Shown here: piece by piece, positions 45,618 through 53,349 of the stretch
Layout: every line of letters begins with the position of its first letter
Numbering within the stretch: the stretch's first letter is position 1
Assembly (NCBI GenBank): GCA_034430215.1
Contig: DAOUFE010000036.1
Span: 231,459-295,458 of the forward strand
Direction: 5' to 3'
From: UBA4782 sp034430215
GTDB lineage: Bacteria; Chloroflexota; Anaerolineae; Anaerolineales; Anaerolineaceae
Length of the DNA: 64,000 bases
Made by a program: the position numbers and the translations under genes
The notes under the pieces: model-generated
What the model was told of the DNA's origin: nothing
The model's input: only the letters and a program-made list of their open reading frames with translations
Databases searched by the model: none

Positions 45618-46370
45618 ATGACAGAAATTACTGCTGAGCAATTGCCAGTAATTCATTACCCGCGCAGGCAATTTATTCGTGGAGTACTGCGTACAGCGAT
45701 TAATGCTGCCCTTGCAGTTATCTGTAATATCAAAGTAGAAGGACTGGAAAACTACCCCAAAACCGGTTCAGTATTGTTAATCGGAAACCATTTTAGTTTT
45801 CTCGATCCGGTTGCAGTGATAGGGTTCAGCCCGAGGCATGTAGAATTCATCGGTGGAGCAACTACACCCAACGCTCCGAAATCAGTTTCCTGGTTCGCAA
45901 AATTGTATGGGGTATTGCCGGTAAGGCGCGGCACCCTTACGCGTGACAGCCTTCTAGGGGCTCAATCACTTCTCAATCAGGGTGGTGTGCTCAGCATCTT
46001 TCCCGAAGCTGGCAGTTGGGCGACAGTTCTTCGACCACCTCGACCTGGTGCAGCCCTGTTAGCAAGCCGCACCACAGCAAAAGTGCTACCCATTGGTTTG
46101 TATGGTTTGACTGAAGTATTCCCATCTTTCCGAAAAGGTAAGCGGGCAACTGTCACAATCAGAATCGGTAAACCATTTGGTCCGTTCTTTGTTTCCGAAC
46201 GAGGTGAAACTAACCGCGCCAGGTTGGACGAGATTGGGCATACCATGATGCGCCAAATTGCAGAGTTGATTCCACCAGAAGCAAGGGGATATTACAGCAA
46301 CGACCCAACTGTCCGCGCTGCAGCAGCAGGGACAGAAATTTACCCCTGGGCGAATAACGCAGAATCATAA
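45618..46370 (+). CDS. PlsC-like 1-acylglycerol-3-phosphate acyltransferase
   Basis: The product is 250 aa. Motif I GNHFSFLDP (NHxxxxD: Asn-His about 52-53, Asp about 58) is intact. Motif II is in LYGVLPVRRGT and motif III is FPEAGSW, where the usual FPEGT is slightly altered. It acylates lysophosphatidate or a related lysolipid at the inner membrane surface. It starts on the base after the UMF1 stop, and a 12-bp hairpin terminator closes the unit. Confidence 0.85.
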   Translation: MTEITAEQLPVIHYPRRQFIRGVLRTAINAALAVICNIKVEGLENYPKTGSVLLIGNHFSFLDPVAVIGFSPRHVEFIGGATTPNAPKSVSWFAKLYGVLPVRRGTLTRDSLLGAQSLLNQGGVLSIFPEAGSWATVLRPPRPGAALLASRTTAKVLPIGLYGLTEVFPSFRKGKRATVTIRIGKPFGPFFVSERGETNRARLDEIGHTMMRQIAELIPPEARGYYSNDPTVRAAAAGTEIYPWANNAES

Positions 46371-46378
46371 AGATAATT

Positions 46379-46411
46379 AAAACGGTTGGTGAAGAACCAA
46401 CCGTTTTATAT
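46379..46411 (+). terminator. Rho-independent terminator after the acyltransferase gene
   Basis: AAAACGGTTGGT (46379-46390) pairs perfectly with ACCAACCGTTTT (46396-46407) around GAAGA, then ATATTT. Confidence 0.82.
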
Positions 46412-46529
46412 TTAAAGGTCTTTTTAAAATAATAGGGTGAAGTCGATTTTTGACTGCACCAGATTCTTAAATATCGAAGCAAGAGCGTAAAGATAAATGG
46501 ATAATTTCTTGCCTTTGGTTGCTTCGTGG

Positions 46530-47276
46530 TTAAGAAAACCAGATGCCTTCATCCGGGGCTTTCTGTAGGCTTCCGATATACACCCCATCATATCCACCCG
46601 CCAGCAATCCTGGTACGGCTTCTTGCGCAATAGCAAACATCTCCTGAGTATCAGCCTGGTTCAAGAAAGCGATCCTGCAGGCAGACGGTGGGATTCCTTT
46701 CAAGCCACCTTCAGGGTGAACAAGTACACGAACAATATCAGGCAATGTGATCAATTCTCCTATTCCCTTGTGGGCAAGGGCAGCAAATTTCTCCGGGCGA
46801 TGAACCCATTCGGATGTCATGGGTTTTCCCAATGCAGAAAGTCCAGCACAGACAATCACAACTTCGCACCAAACTGGTATACATGGCTCATGTGTAGCTG
46901 GAGCTTTCAAAGAGAGAGTGCGCGCTCCATCTGCTTCAACCAGTAGATACATGTTCCTTTCTTTAGCAAGCTCGTGCATTTTTGTTAACACTGTCTCATC
47001 CGGAGATCGAAACCGATTATCTATTGTTAATAAACCGGTTAACAGGTTCACTTTTTTTGAAAACAATGCCTTATAGGATAACTCTTCAGGGGAAGTGATG
47101 ACATAATGCTGGTCAGCAAAGCTTACCTGTGAAACTCCCAGGTGGGTAGTAGTCGTAACGAGAATCGTTCCTGGCAGTGTGTGTGCCAGATGAAAAAGTG
47201 TGGATGTTTTTCCTCCCGCACCTACAATGGCAAGATGTGTTCCAAGAGGAAGATTGAGAGCGTCACAAAGTCTCAT
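46530..47276 (-). CDS. yqeC: YqeC, putative selenium cofactor biosynthesis protein
   Basis: The product is 248 aa from ATG 47276; an upstream in-frame start would add 44 residues inside yqeB and is unlikely. It has a P-loop-like GAGGKTSTLF (about 19-28), then TTTTHL, VEADGARTLSLKAPATHEP (the YqeC signature) and a C-terminal NQAD segment. In bacteria with selenium-dependent molybdenum hydroxylases YqeC accompanies YqeB; its exact reaction is not established. It overlaps yqeB by 14 bases. No molybdenum hydroxylase gene lies in this window. Confidence 0.88.
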   Translation of the reverse strand: MRLCDALNLPLGTHLAIVGAGGKTSTLFHLAHTLPGTILVTTTTHLGVSQVSFADQHYVITSPEELSYKALFSKKVNLLTGLLTIDNRFRSPDETVLTKMHELAKERNMYLLVEADGARTLSLKAPATHEPCIPVWCEVVIVCAGLSALGKPMTSEWVHRPEKFAALAHKGIGELITLPDIVRVLVHPEGGLKGIPPSACRIAFLNQADTQEMFAIAQEAVPGLLAGGYDGVYIGSLQKAPDEGIWFS

Positions 47277-48108
47277 CCATTTTCCCCAACTGCATCCGGA
47301 TCTCAGGATTGGAAAGCAGTGCTTCCAACACTCCACCACCAATTGCGAGCGCTTTATCAGAAACCATGCGACACAATTGCGGGTCACAGCGTGGATCAAT
47401 ATCGCCAATTTTCATACCGGCTGTAACTTCTAATCCATTCTGTACCAGCCCGCGCAAAACCCCTGAAAAAGGAGCATTGACAGGTTTTCCATCCACAGTT
47501 GCGATTAAATCACCAGGATGAAGGATATCTCCAATGATGGCAACCTCATGAAGAATGCCTTTCGCAGGTGAGCGTAGCACCCGCTCATGAGAATATCCCA
47601 TCACTTTTTCTGGTTCCTGGGTATCCTCCTGACAGGATCCATGCCAATATACCCTGCCCAGGTAAGGTCCTCGGTTGGTTTCTATAACAACATGACAATT
47701 CTTACCTGCTGTAAAACCAGGACCCAACCCGATGAGCATAGGTTTTTCTTGCAAATCGGTTAAAACTTCGGTTTTTAACATGCGGGCATCGACCACCGCG
47801 ATTGGATTCAGAGATAGTAGCTCGGAAGCTTCAGGATCGATCATAATTGCTATTTTTTGGTTTGCCAGTACCTTTAACGCGGCATCCAATGACGATACCA
47901 GCACGCCTTCAACATCTTCTATCTGAAATGTACCTAAATGAACAGCACTTGAAAATGACACCAATCTTCTGACAGTCAATGGATCGTGCAATTCAGCCAT
48001 CACGACATGAAAACCAGAATGATGGAGACGCAAAATCACCCCGCTGGCAAGATCACCCCCACCACGCACTAAAACAAGAGGTTTTAAATTTGTAGACTGT
48101 TCACCCAT
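47263..48108 (-). CDS. yqeB: YqeB, selenium-dependent molybdenum hydroxylase maturation protein (EF2563 family)
   Basis: The product is 281 aa. The N-terminal VLVRGGGDLASGVILRLHHSGF is a Rossmann Gly motif typical of the EF2563/YqeB family. A middle region has PMLIGLGPGFTAGKNCHVVIETNRGP. The C-terminal half includes a biotinyl/lipoyl-like beta hairpin (GDILHPGDLIATVDGKPV) and GDIDPRCDPQLCRMVSDKALAIGGGVLEAL. It is associated with maturation of the labile selenium cofactor of hydroxylases such as xanthine dehydrogenase. It overlaps the upstream HEAT-repeat gene by 25 bases. Confidence 0.9.
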   Translation of the reverse strand: MGEQSTNLKPLVLVRGGGDLASGVILRLHHSGFHVVMAELHDPLTVRRLVSFSSAVHLGTFQIEDVEGVLVSSLDAALKVLANQKIAIMIDPEASELLSLNPIAVVDARMLKTEVLTDLQEKPMLIGLGPGFTAGKNCHVVIETNRGPYLGRVYWHGSCQEDTQEPEKVMGYSHERVLRSPAKGILHEVAIIGDILHPGDLIATVDGKPVNAPFSGVLRGLVQNGLEVTAGMKIGDIDPRCDPQLCRMVSDKALAIGGGVLEALLSNPEIRMQLGKMDETL

Positions 48109-48818
48109 TCTTTATCCATTTTGATTAATCGGTTTTTTTTGAGATTTTCTCTCACAATCCATTTCACGTCAGGGTCAGGAGAAATTGTTAATCCTTCGAA
48201 AAGCGATTTTCCATATTCTGGGGCTGCAACAATTGCCACACTCCAACAATATCCTAACCCCTGTCGCAATGTTCGCACTGCATCAGTTTTTCGATCAGGT
48301 ATAGACACAAACCGCTCTGTGATTTTTTGCAGGAAATCGAGGACTTGATGAGCGTGACTCTCATTGATCAATAGATCCGGTTCGCACAATCCTGCAGCCA
48401 CTGCCCGCATCACCAAAGGATCATCCTCTATCCACCGGTTTAATTCTTCTAAAAGCAATGCCCAGTTTTTCCTACCAATATATTGTAATGCCATTGCCAC
48501 TGCCTCACGTATTCTCCAGCGAGGATCTGCAGCAAATTTATGCAGGCGAATGAATTCTTCACTATCTCCTTTTGCTATCTCTCTGCCCAAAGCCATAATC
48601 GCAATAACCACCAGAAAAACCTGTGGAGTGTTTTCAGGTACTTCTACAGGAGAAAATTCCAGCCACGGTGAATATAAGGTCGATGGAACAATTTCTGCTG
48701 CAGCATACGCTAATTCAAGGTTTGACCGGGGTCCTGGCAGCCCAGAATGAGATAAAAGATAGTCTTTAATCGATTCAGGATCAGAAATTTCTGTCAAAAT
48801 GGAATGATAATCTGCCAT
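48084..48818 (-). CDS. HEAT-repeat-like all-helical protein
   Basis: The product is 244 aa, soluble and helical. The stretches KFAADPRWRIREAVAMALQYIGR and NRWIEDDPLVMRAVAAGLCEP have the paired-helix pattern of HEAT repeats, and DPDVKWIVRENLKKNRL repeats it near the C-terminus. Such proteins are scaffolds or, rarely, DNA alkylation repair enzymes; no AlkD catalytic motif can be claimed. It is the first gene of the unit leading to yqeB and yqeC, through overlapping coding regions. The start ATG lies only 7 bases from a TATAAT. Confidence 0.6.
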   Translation of the reverse strand: MADYHSILTEISDPESIKDYLLSHSGLPGPRSNLELAYAAAEIVPSTLYSPWLEFSPVEVPENTPQVFLVVIAIMALGREIAKGDSEEFIRLHKFAADPRWRIREAVAMALQYIGRKNWALLLEELNRWIEDDPLVMRAVAAGLCEPDLLINESHAHQVLDFLQKITERFVSIPDRKTDAVRTLRQGLGYCWSVAIVAAPEYGKSLFEGLTISPDPDVKWIVRENLKKNRLIKMDKEWVNSLQI

Positions 48819-48825
48819 GCGAATG

Positions 48826-48831
48826 ATTATA
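48826..48831 (-). promoter_or_regulatory. TATAAT -10 box close to the HEAT-repeat gene start
   Basis: A perfect TATAAT reads on the - strand 7 bases before the ATG at 48818. If used, the mRNA would be nearly leaderless. The -35 region would fall inside the neighbouring terminator hairpin and is not consensus. Confidence 0.35.
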
Positions 48832-48836
48832 ACAAA

Positions 48837-48864
48837 ACAGGCGCTGGTTGAAACCAGCGCCTGT
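48837..48864 (-). terminator. Terminator of the sulfide operon
   Basis: ACAGGCGCTGGTT (48837-48849) pairs perfectly with AACCAGCGCCTGT (48852-48864). Read on the - strand it is followed by TTTTGTT. It lies 18 bases past the stop of the DsrE-like gene; the other side also has a T-run, so it may be bidirectional. Confidence 0.78.
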
Positions 48865-48882
48865 ATTTTTTAACCATCAACA

Positions 48883-49368
48883 TTAGACAAACAGTATCTG
48901 TGCGTTTTCAGAAAGTTCCATGAATTCCATCGCACCCAGAACTTCAGCACCTTCGATCAGGTCTTCCTTGGTCAATTTCATCATATCCATAGACATCTTG
49001 CAACCATAGACATGTGCACCAGAATCAACCAACATTTCCATGAATTCACCCACAGGTGGAAAACCAAGTTTATCAATTTCCTTTCTCATCATTATGGTAC
49101 CCATAGCCGCCATGCCAGGAATCATACCGATCAGGGTTGGAATATGAAAAGAAGGATGCATGCTGGGGTTGCCTACCATGGCGACATGTAGTTTGTTCAT
49201 CTTAGCTTTCGTGATCATATCCAACCCCCAGAATGTAAAGAACATGTGGGTTTCGATACCCGACATGCGGGCAGCGTTCGCCAGAATCATAGGGGGATAT
49301 GCCATATCCAGCGACCCTTTGGATGCGATGATCGCTAATTTGCGGGCAGATTTCATTTCAGGGGACAT
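48883..49368 (-). CDS. DsrE/DsrF/DrsH-like protein
   Basis: The product is 161 aa. The N-terminal KLAIIASKGSLDMAYPPMILANAA is the DsrE_2 (peroxiredoxin-family, DrsE-like) start. THMFFTFWGLDMI and a C-terminal VYGCKMSMDMMKLTKEDLI, with the conserved Cys that can carry sulfane sulfur, follow. Many Met residues are present, as in this subfamily. It is thought to relay persulfide sulfur between enzymes. It is last in an operon with SQR and a TusE-like protein, which fits sulfide oxidation or sulfur trafficking. Confidence 0.85.
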   Translation of the reverse strand: MSPEMKSARKLAIIASKGSLDMAYPPMILANAARMSGIETHMFFTFWGLDMITKAKMNKLHVAMVGNPSMHPSFHIPTLIGMIPGMAAMGTIMMRKEIDKLGFPPVGEFMEMLVDSGAHVYGCKMSMDMMKLTKEDLIEGAEVLGAMEFMELSENAQILFV

Positions 49369-49401
49369 GTAGAAACTCCTTAACTCTAAGATAGTTATCT
49401 T

Positions 49402-49707
49402 TTAAATGCAACCGGTAGGCTTTGGCAAGCCAGAAATTTTCGCGGCCAGTTTGGCAGGTCCACCAGGAAACAGGCTGTAAAGCTCTTTCGTTTCAACTCC
49501 GGAATTCTTTGTGATATTCCGTATTGCAGGGGCATCACCTGTGGTTTCGTATACTTTTCGGGCATAATTGATTACCACCCAATGACGCTCATTCAACTCC
49601 ACGCCTTCTCGTTTCGCAATGGCTGCACCTATCTCTGGTGTCCATGCTTTGGCGTTTTTCATGTAACCTTCTGCAGTGAATTCAACGGTGTCAAGAATAT
49701 CGGACAT
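49402..49707 (-). CDS. tusE: TusE/DsrC-family sulfur relay protein
   Basis: The product is 101 aa from ATG 49707, preceded by AAAGGAG; an upstream start would add eight residues. The fold landmarks ILDTVEFTAEGYMKNAKAWTPE, ERHWVVINYARKVY and the C-terminal GLPKPTGCI are all present. The penultimate Cys (CysA) is kept, but the position 11 residues before it, Cys in dissimilatory DsrC, is Ala (AKISG). It is therefore TusE-like or a single-Cys DsrC homologue carrying a persulfide, not a DsrAB partner. It sits between SQR and the DsrE-like gene. Confidence 0.88.
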   Translation of the reverse strand: MSDILDTVEFTAEGYMKNAKAWTPEIGAAIAKREGVELNERHWVVINYARKVYETTGDAPAIRNITKNSGVETKELYSLFPGGPAKLAAKISGLPKPTGCI

Positions 49708-49740
49708 TTTTGCTCCTTTCGCTAACGTCAATACAATTAA

Positions 49741-50973
49741 TTATTGTTTTTTACCAACCATGCTGAATTTATCAGGCATGGGAATTTTCCTACCAGGTAG
49801 TAACAGGTTCCAGTACATCCATCGGAAGAATAGCTTGCCAAGATGATTAATCCTGGTTTCTTTTAGAAGAGAAAACGGCCCAATTCCTGGAATTGGATAA
49901 GTTCCTTCCAGTGGTTCGACATCATAATTAAAGTCGATTAGAAACGCTTTATTAAATCCCGATTCAATATAACAATTGGCATGACCGTCAAATTTATCTT
50001 CCAGCTCTTTTCCCTGCATGTGATGCAAGATATTTTGTATCACTCCATCCATCTGAAAGTGAGATACCGACCCGGCTTTTGATGCAGGAATGTTATTAGC
50101 ATCACCAATTACCCAGATGTTTTCCCACTTCTTCGATTGCAGTGTGTATTTATCTACCGGAACGTAATTCAAGTCATCTCCCATCCCGGCATCAGCAATT
50201 ATGGTTGCACCCATATTCAGTGGAATGGTCACTAAAAGATCATACGGCACTTCGCGCTCATCATATCCCCGGATCACCTGTTTGCTATTGTCAACTTCCA
50301 TAATGTTGAAATCAGGAACCACCGTTATACCCTTTTTCTCTAATAAGCTGCCCAAAGTGGCAGAGGCTTTTGGTTTGGTAAACGCTCCGGGGAGAGGGGT
50401 AGCCAGCACAAGGTCAACCTTATTCCGGATGCCGCGTTGACGCAGGTAGTAATCCGCTAAAAATGAAAATTCAAGTGGAGCAACCGGGCATTTTATCGGC
50501 ATCTCTGTTACATGAACCACCATCCTACCGCCATCCCATCTCTGAAGGAAATCATGTAATGCTAAAGCTCCTTCAAGAGTGTAAAAATCGAAGATATTCT
50601 TTCGCCAACCAGTTTCTGTTAAACCGGGGGTTTCTTCTGGATGCAACCCGGTACCAGTGGCAACCACCAGATAATCAAAATCGATCACACGGTTATCTGA
50701 AGTAAGAAAAACTTTCCGATTATCAGGTTCAATCCGTTCGATATCCGAAATGATGAATTCCACTTTATTGGTGATGAATTGCTTTTTTGTTTTCGTTACA
50801 TCTTCTTTTTTGTAATAACCAAAAGGCAAAAAGAGAAATCCTGGTTGATAAAAGTGAGTAGGTTCTCGGTCAACGATAATGATTTTCCACTCTTCTGGTT
50901 CCAACCGCCTGGCTAATTTATTTGCCATCATGGTTCCAGCAGTACCAGCGCCTAAAATGAGAAAAGTTTTCAC
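49741..50973 (-). CDS. sqr: Sulfide:quinone oxidoreductase-like FAD enzyme
   Basis: The product is 410 aa. The FAD motif LGAGTAGTMMANKL is at 7-20, the second ATG motif is VVATGTGL, and WVIGDANNIPASKAG is the FAD-binding GD motif. Cys162 (PIKCPVAPLE) and Cys334 (HANCYIESG) fall where SQR uses its redox disulfide. A C-terminal hydrophobic/amphipathic region (about 385-400) would dock to the membrane. It should oxidise sulfide to sulfane sulfur and reduce quinone. It follows the ArsR gene by 15 bases, with tusE and dsrE downstream. Confidence 0.86.
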   Translation of the reverse strand: MKTFLILGAGTAGTMMANKLARRLEPEEWKIIIVDREPTHFYQPGFLFLPFGYYKKEDVTKTKKQFITNKVEFIISDIERIEPDNRKVFLTSDNRVIDFDYLVVATGTGLHPEETPGLTETGWRKNIFDFYTLEGALALHDFLQRWDGGRMVVHVTEMPIKCPVAPLEFSFLADYYLRQRGIRNKVDLVLATPLPGAFTKPKASATLGSLLEKKGITVVPDFNIMEVDNSKQVIRGYDEREVPYDLLVTIPLNMGATIIADAGMGDDLNYVPVDKYTLQSKKWENIWVIGDANNIPASKAGSVSHFQMDGVIQNILHHMQGKELEDKFDGHANCYIESGFNKAFLIDFNYDVEPLEGTYPIPGIGPFSLLKETRINHLGKLFFRWMYWNLLLPGRKIPMPDKFSMVGKKQ

Positions 50974-50988
50974 CGCTACACTCCTGTT

Positions 50989-51339
50989 TTATATTTCTTC
51001 AATAAGATTGTGAGCACGCTCAGCCAACTTCGCCCTGTCTTTCAAAGAATCAGATAACATTCCCCTCAATAGATCAAGTGCTTGAATGATCCGTATATCG
51101 GTAAGGGAATATGTGATCGTTTGACCTTCGCGGTTGGCAACTACCATACCACGTTCACGCAAGGTTCTGAGATGCCGTGACACAGCTGGTTGGGGTATCT
51201 CCAAATGACATGATAACTCGCCTACATTCATGGGCTTTTCTGCCAGGCTATAAATGATGAGAATGCGGTTTGGGTCTGCCACAGCGCTACACACTTCAGC
51301 GTGCAGCCGGACTACTTCTTCACGTAAGGTATCTGCCAC
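50989..51339 (-). CDS. ArsR-family transcriptional regulator of the sulfide operon
   Basis: The product is 116 aa with a winged helix-turn-helix: MNVGELSCHLEIPQPAVSRHLRTLRERGMV includes the recognition helix, and VANREGQTITYSL is the wing. Cys residues lie at 17 and 44. The latter is near one of the two Cys used by persulfide sensors such as SqrR/BigR, but the C-terminal partner Cys is absent. It probably represses its own operon and is relieved by sulfide or another signal. The upstream region has AT-rich palindromes fitting an autoregulated operator. Confidence 0.88.
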   Translation of the reverse strand: MADTLREEVVRLHAEVCSAVADPNRILIIYSLAEKPMNVGELSCHLEIPQPAVSRHLRTLRERGMVVANREGQTITYSLTDIRIIQALDLLRGMLSDSLKDRAKLAERAHNLIEEI

Positions 51340-51354
51340 AACGAACTCCTTGTT

Positions 51355-51442
51355 TTATATATCCATGTTCGTATATTTATATATACGCTTATGCATATAT
51401 ATTATTATATATACACAGCACTTACACATGATATATGTCATG
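51355..51442. promoter_or_regulatory. AT-rich palindromic operator region upstream of arsR
   Basis: CGTATAT (51370-51376) and ATATACG (51381-51387) form a 7-bp inverted repeat around TTAT. Further ATATAT runs follow at 51394-51413, and CATGA...TCATG lies at 51427-51442. ArsR-type sulfide sensors bind AT-rich palindromes in such positions. The region also contains the divergent upstream sequence of the FMN reductase gene. Confidence 0.4.
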
Positions 51443-51554
51443 GTTTTATCGTGTCTTTAATCATACGTAGAAATAGTGTTAATGTTGCATAAAATTCTTG
51501 AAATGAGCGAGTGTTCTGGTTATTATTCTAAAATAACGGTTCGTGGAGAATAAT

Positions 51555-52133
51555 ATGGATCAATCACTATCATTCATCGGGATTTCAGGAAGTTTACGAA
51601 AGGCATCCTATAACACGCGTTTGCTAGAAATTGCCCAGGGATTGCTGCCAGATGGTGTAAAAATGGAGATCGTATCTCTGGCAGATCTTCCCCTCTATAA
51701 TGGCGATGTAGAAGAAGAGGGGTTTCCGTTGCCCGTATTGGAATTTCGCAAGAAGGTTTTCGAAGCAGACGCCATCTTGTTTGCAAGCCCGGAATATAAT
51801 TCTTCTTTCACTGGTGTACTAAAAAATGCTATCGATTGGGCATCCCGCGGGCCACGGAATGAACCCTACCCCGCCTATCCACTCGCAGGGAAACCCTTTG
51901 CCATCATCGGCGTTGGTGGCAGATATGGCACAGCGCGTGCGCAATCTCACCTGCGCCAGGTGCTGCAAAAGTTGGATATGCCCGGTGTGAACCATCCTGA
52001 AGTACTGATCCAGAACGAACCTGTTATCAAATTCGATGAAAACCGTATGTTGACAGACCCTTATGCCATCAAGCTTATCGAAATCATGTTAAAGAAGTTA
52101 GTCAGGCTGGTGCATCAAACCAAAGCCGAATGA
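51555..52133 (+). CDS. NADPH-dependent FMN reductase family protein
   Basis: The product is 192 aa from ATG 51555, with GGAG at 51545-51548. FISGSLRKASYNTRLLEIA is the flavodoxin-like phosphate loop (FMN binding). LFASPEYNSSFTGVLKNAIDWASR is the SPEYN family hallmark. GVGGRYGTARAQSHLRQVL completes the SsuE/YieF/ChrR-like fold. It reduces FMN, quinones or electrophiles using NADPH in the cytoplasm. It is divergent from the sulfide operon, with 215 bases between, and could serve redox defence under the same signal; that link is inference. Confidence 0.9.
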   Translation: MDQSLSFIGISGSLRKASYNTRLLEIAQGLLPDGVKMEIVSLADLPLYNGDVEEEGFPLPVLEFRKKVFEADAILFASPEYNSSFTGVLKNAIDWASRGPRNEPYPAYPLAGKPFAIIGVGGRYGTARAQSHLRQVLQKLDMPGVNHPEVLIQNEPVIKFDENRMLTDPYAIKLIEIMLKKLVRLVHQTKAE

Positions 52134-52294
52134 TCTAACTATTTTTTAATTTCTCCTTAAAAATTTTCTGGCAAATCTTTTTACATCTTTGACTGTAAGC
52201 ATGACTAACCAGACCCCTGATAGTCAATGCAACAGTATCAATCCAAACCTTAATATTTTCACTTTATGACAAAACTTAAGTAAAATTGTGATAA

Positions 52295-52987
52295 TTGAAA
52301 GCTTTCCCATCTTCCTCTATTGAATTCTGGTACGGCGTGCGGGATGAACTCCCCTTATTGTTGGGAGTGGCACCCTTTGGCATGATCTTCGGTGCGCTGG
52401 CTCTCTCAGCCGGATTGTCTGCTAGCATCTCTCAAGCCATGTCTTCGATCGTCTTTGCAGGTTCATCGCAATTCATTGCAGTTCAATTGATGGGATCAGG
52501 TGTGCCCATGCTGGTGATCTTTCTAACAGGGGTTGTTGTCAATTTACGTCATGCTCTATATAGTGCATCAATTGCTCCCCACGTGCAGCATCTTTCGCCA
52601 CTCTGGCAATCCATTTTAGCGTATCTTCTCACAGATGAAGCGTATGCTATCACGATCCATCACTACGATGACCAGACGATTCCCATCAACAAGAAACATT
52701 GGTATTTCCTTGGAGCTGGACTGACCTTATGGACATGCTGGCAGATCAGTACTGCTTTGGGAATCTTCGTTGGAACGATCCTACCCAGCAACATTCCATT
52801 GGATTTTACATTGCCATTGGTATTCATCGCACTGGTTGTGCCTAGTTTACGGGATAAACCTGCAGTGCTTGTTGCGATCGTATCAGGAATTTTTTCAGTG
52901 GTATTCTTTGGATTGCCCTACAAACTGGGGATGTTGCTGGCAGCGATTATTGGAATGGGAGTGGGATTATGGCTGGAAAAGAAATGA
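52295..52987 (+). CDS. azlC: AzlC-family branched-chain amino acid exporter subunit
   Basis: The product is 230 aa. The start is TTG 52295; no upstream ATG fits and no good RBS is visible. RDELPLLLGVAPFGMIFGALALSAGLS, FAGSSQFIAVQLM and NLRHALYSASIAPHV are the AzlC hallmarks. About 6-7 helices. It exports branched-chain amino acids (or analogues) together with AzlD, whose gene overlaps by 19 bases. Confidence 0.9.
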   Translation: MKAFPSSSIEFWYGVRDELPLLLGVAPFGMIFGALALSAGLSASISQAMSSIVFAGSSQFIAVQLMGSGVPMLVIFLTGVVVNLRHALYSASIAPHVQHLSPLWQSILAYLLTDEAYAITIHHYDDQTIPINKKHWYFLGAGLTLWTCWQISTALGIFVGTILPSNIPLDFTLPLVFIALVVPSLRDKPAVLVAIVSGIFSVVFFGLPYKLGMLLAAIIGMGVGLWLEKK

Positions 52988-53301
52988 CCTCCACCTGGTT
53001 CCTCATCATAGGGTTAGGGATTGCCACCTTTCTCATCCGTTTGTCATTCATCTGGTTATTCAAACACTGGCAACCACCCACCTGGTTGACCAAAGCTTTA
53101 CGGTTTGTTCCCATTGCAGTACTAATGGCAATAGCCATCCCCGAGCTCATTCTTCCTGGTGGCGAATGGGTTATCCCATATTCAAATCCCCGCTTGATTG
53201 CTGGTATCGTAGCCATACTGGTAGCCTGGTTCTCTCGCAACGTTTTAGCAACCATCGCTGCAGGGATGGTAATTTTGCTTATCACCAGTGCATTTTTATG
53301 A
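52969..53301 (+). CDS. azlD: AzlD-family exporter small subunit
   Basis: The product is 110 aa with four helices. FLIIGLGIATFLIRLSFIW and the motif FVPIAVLMAIAIPELIL match AzlD. GGGAG within azlC is 9 bases before ATG 52969; ATG 52984 is a possible alternative. It functions with AzlC, and overlap suggests coupled translation. Confidence 0.88.
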   Translation: MAGKEMTSTWFLIIGLGIATFLIRLSFIWLFKHWQPPTWLTKALRFVPIAVLMAIAIPELILPGGEWVIPYSNPRLIAGIVAILVAWFSRNVLATIAAGMVILLITSAFL

Positions 53302-53349
53302 TATTATTGCCTTTCAATTTTCCTCACAAAAACAACAATTGGAGTTACT

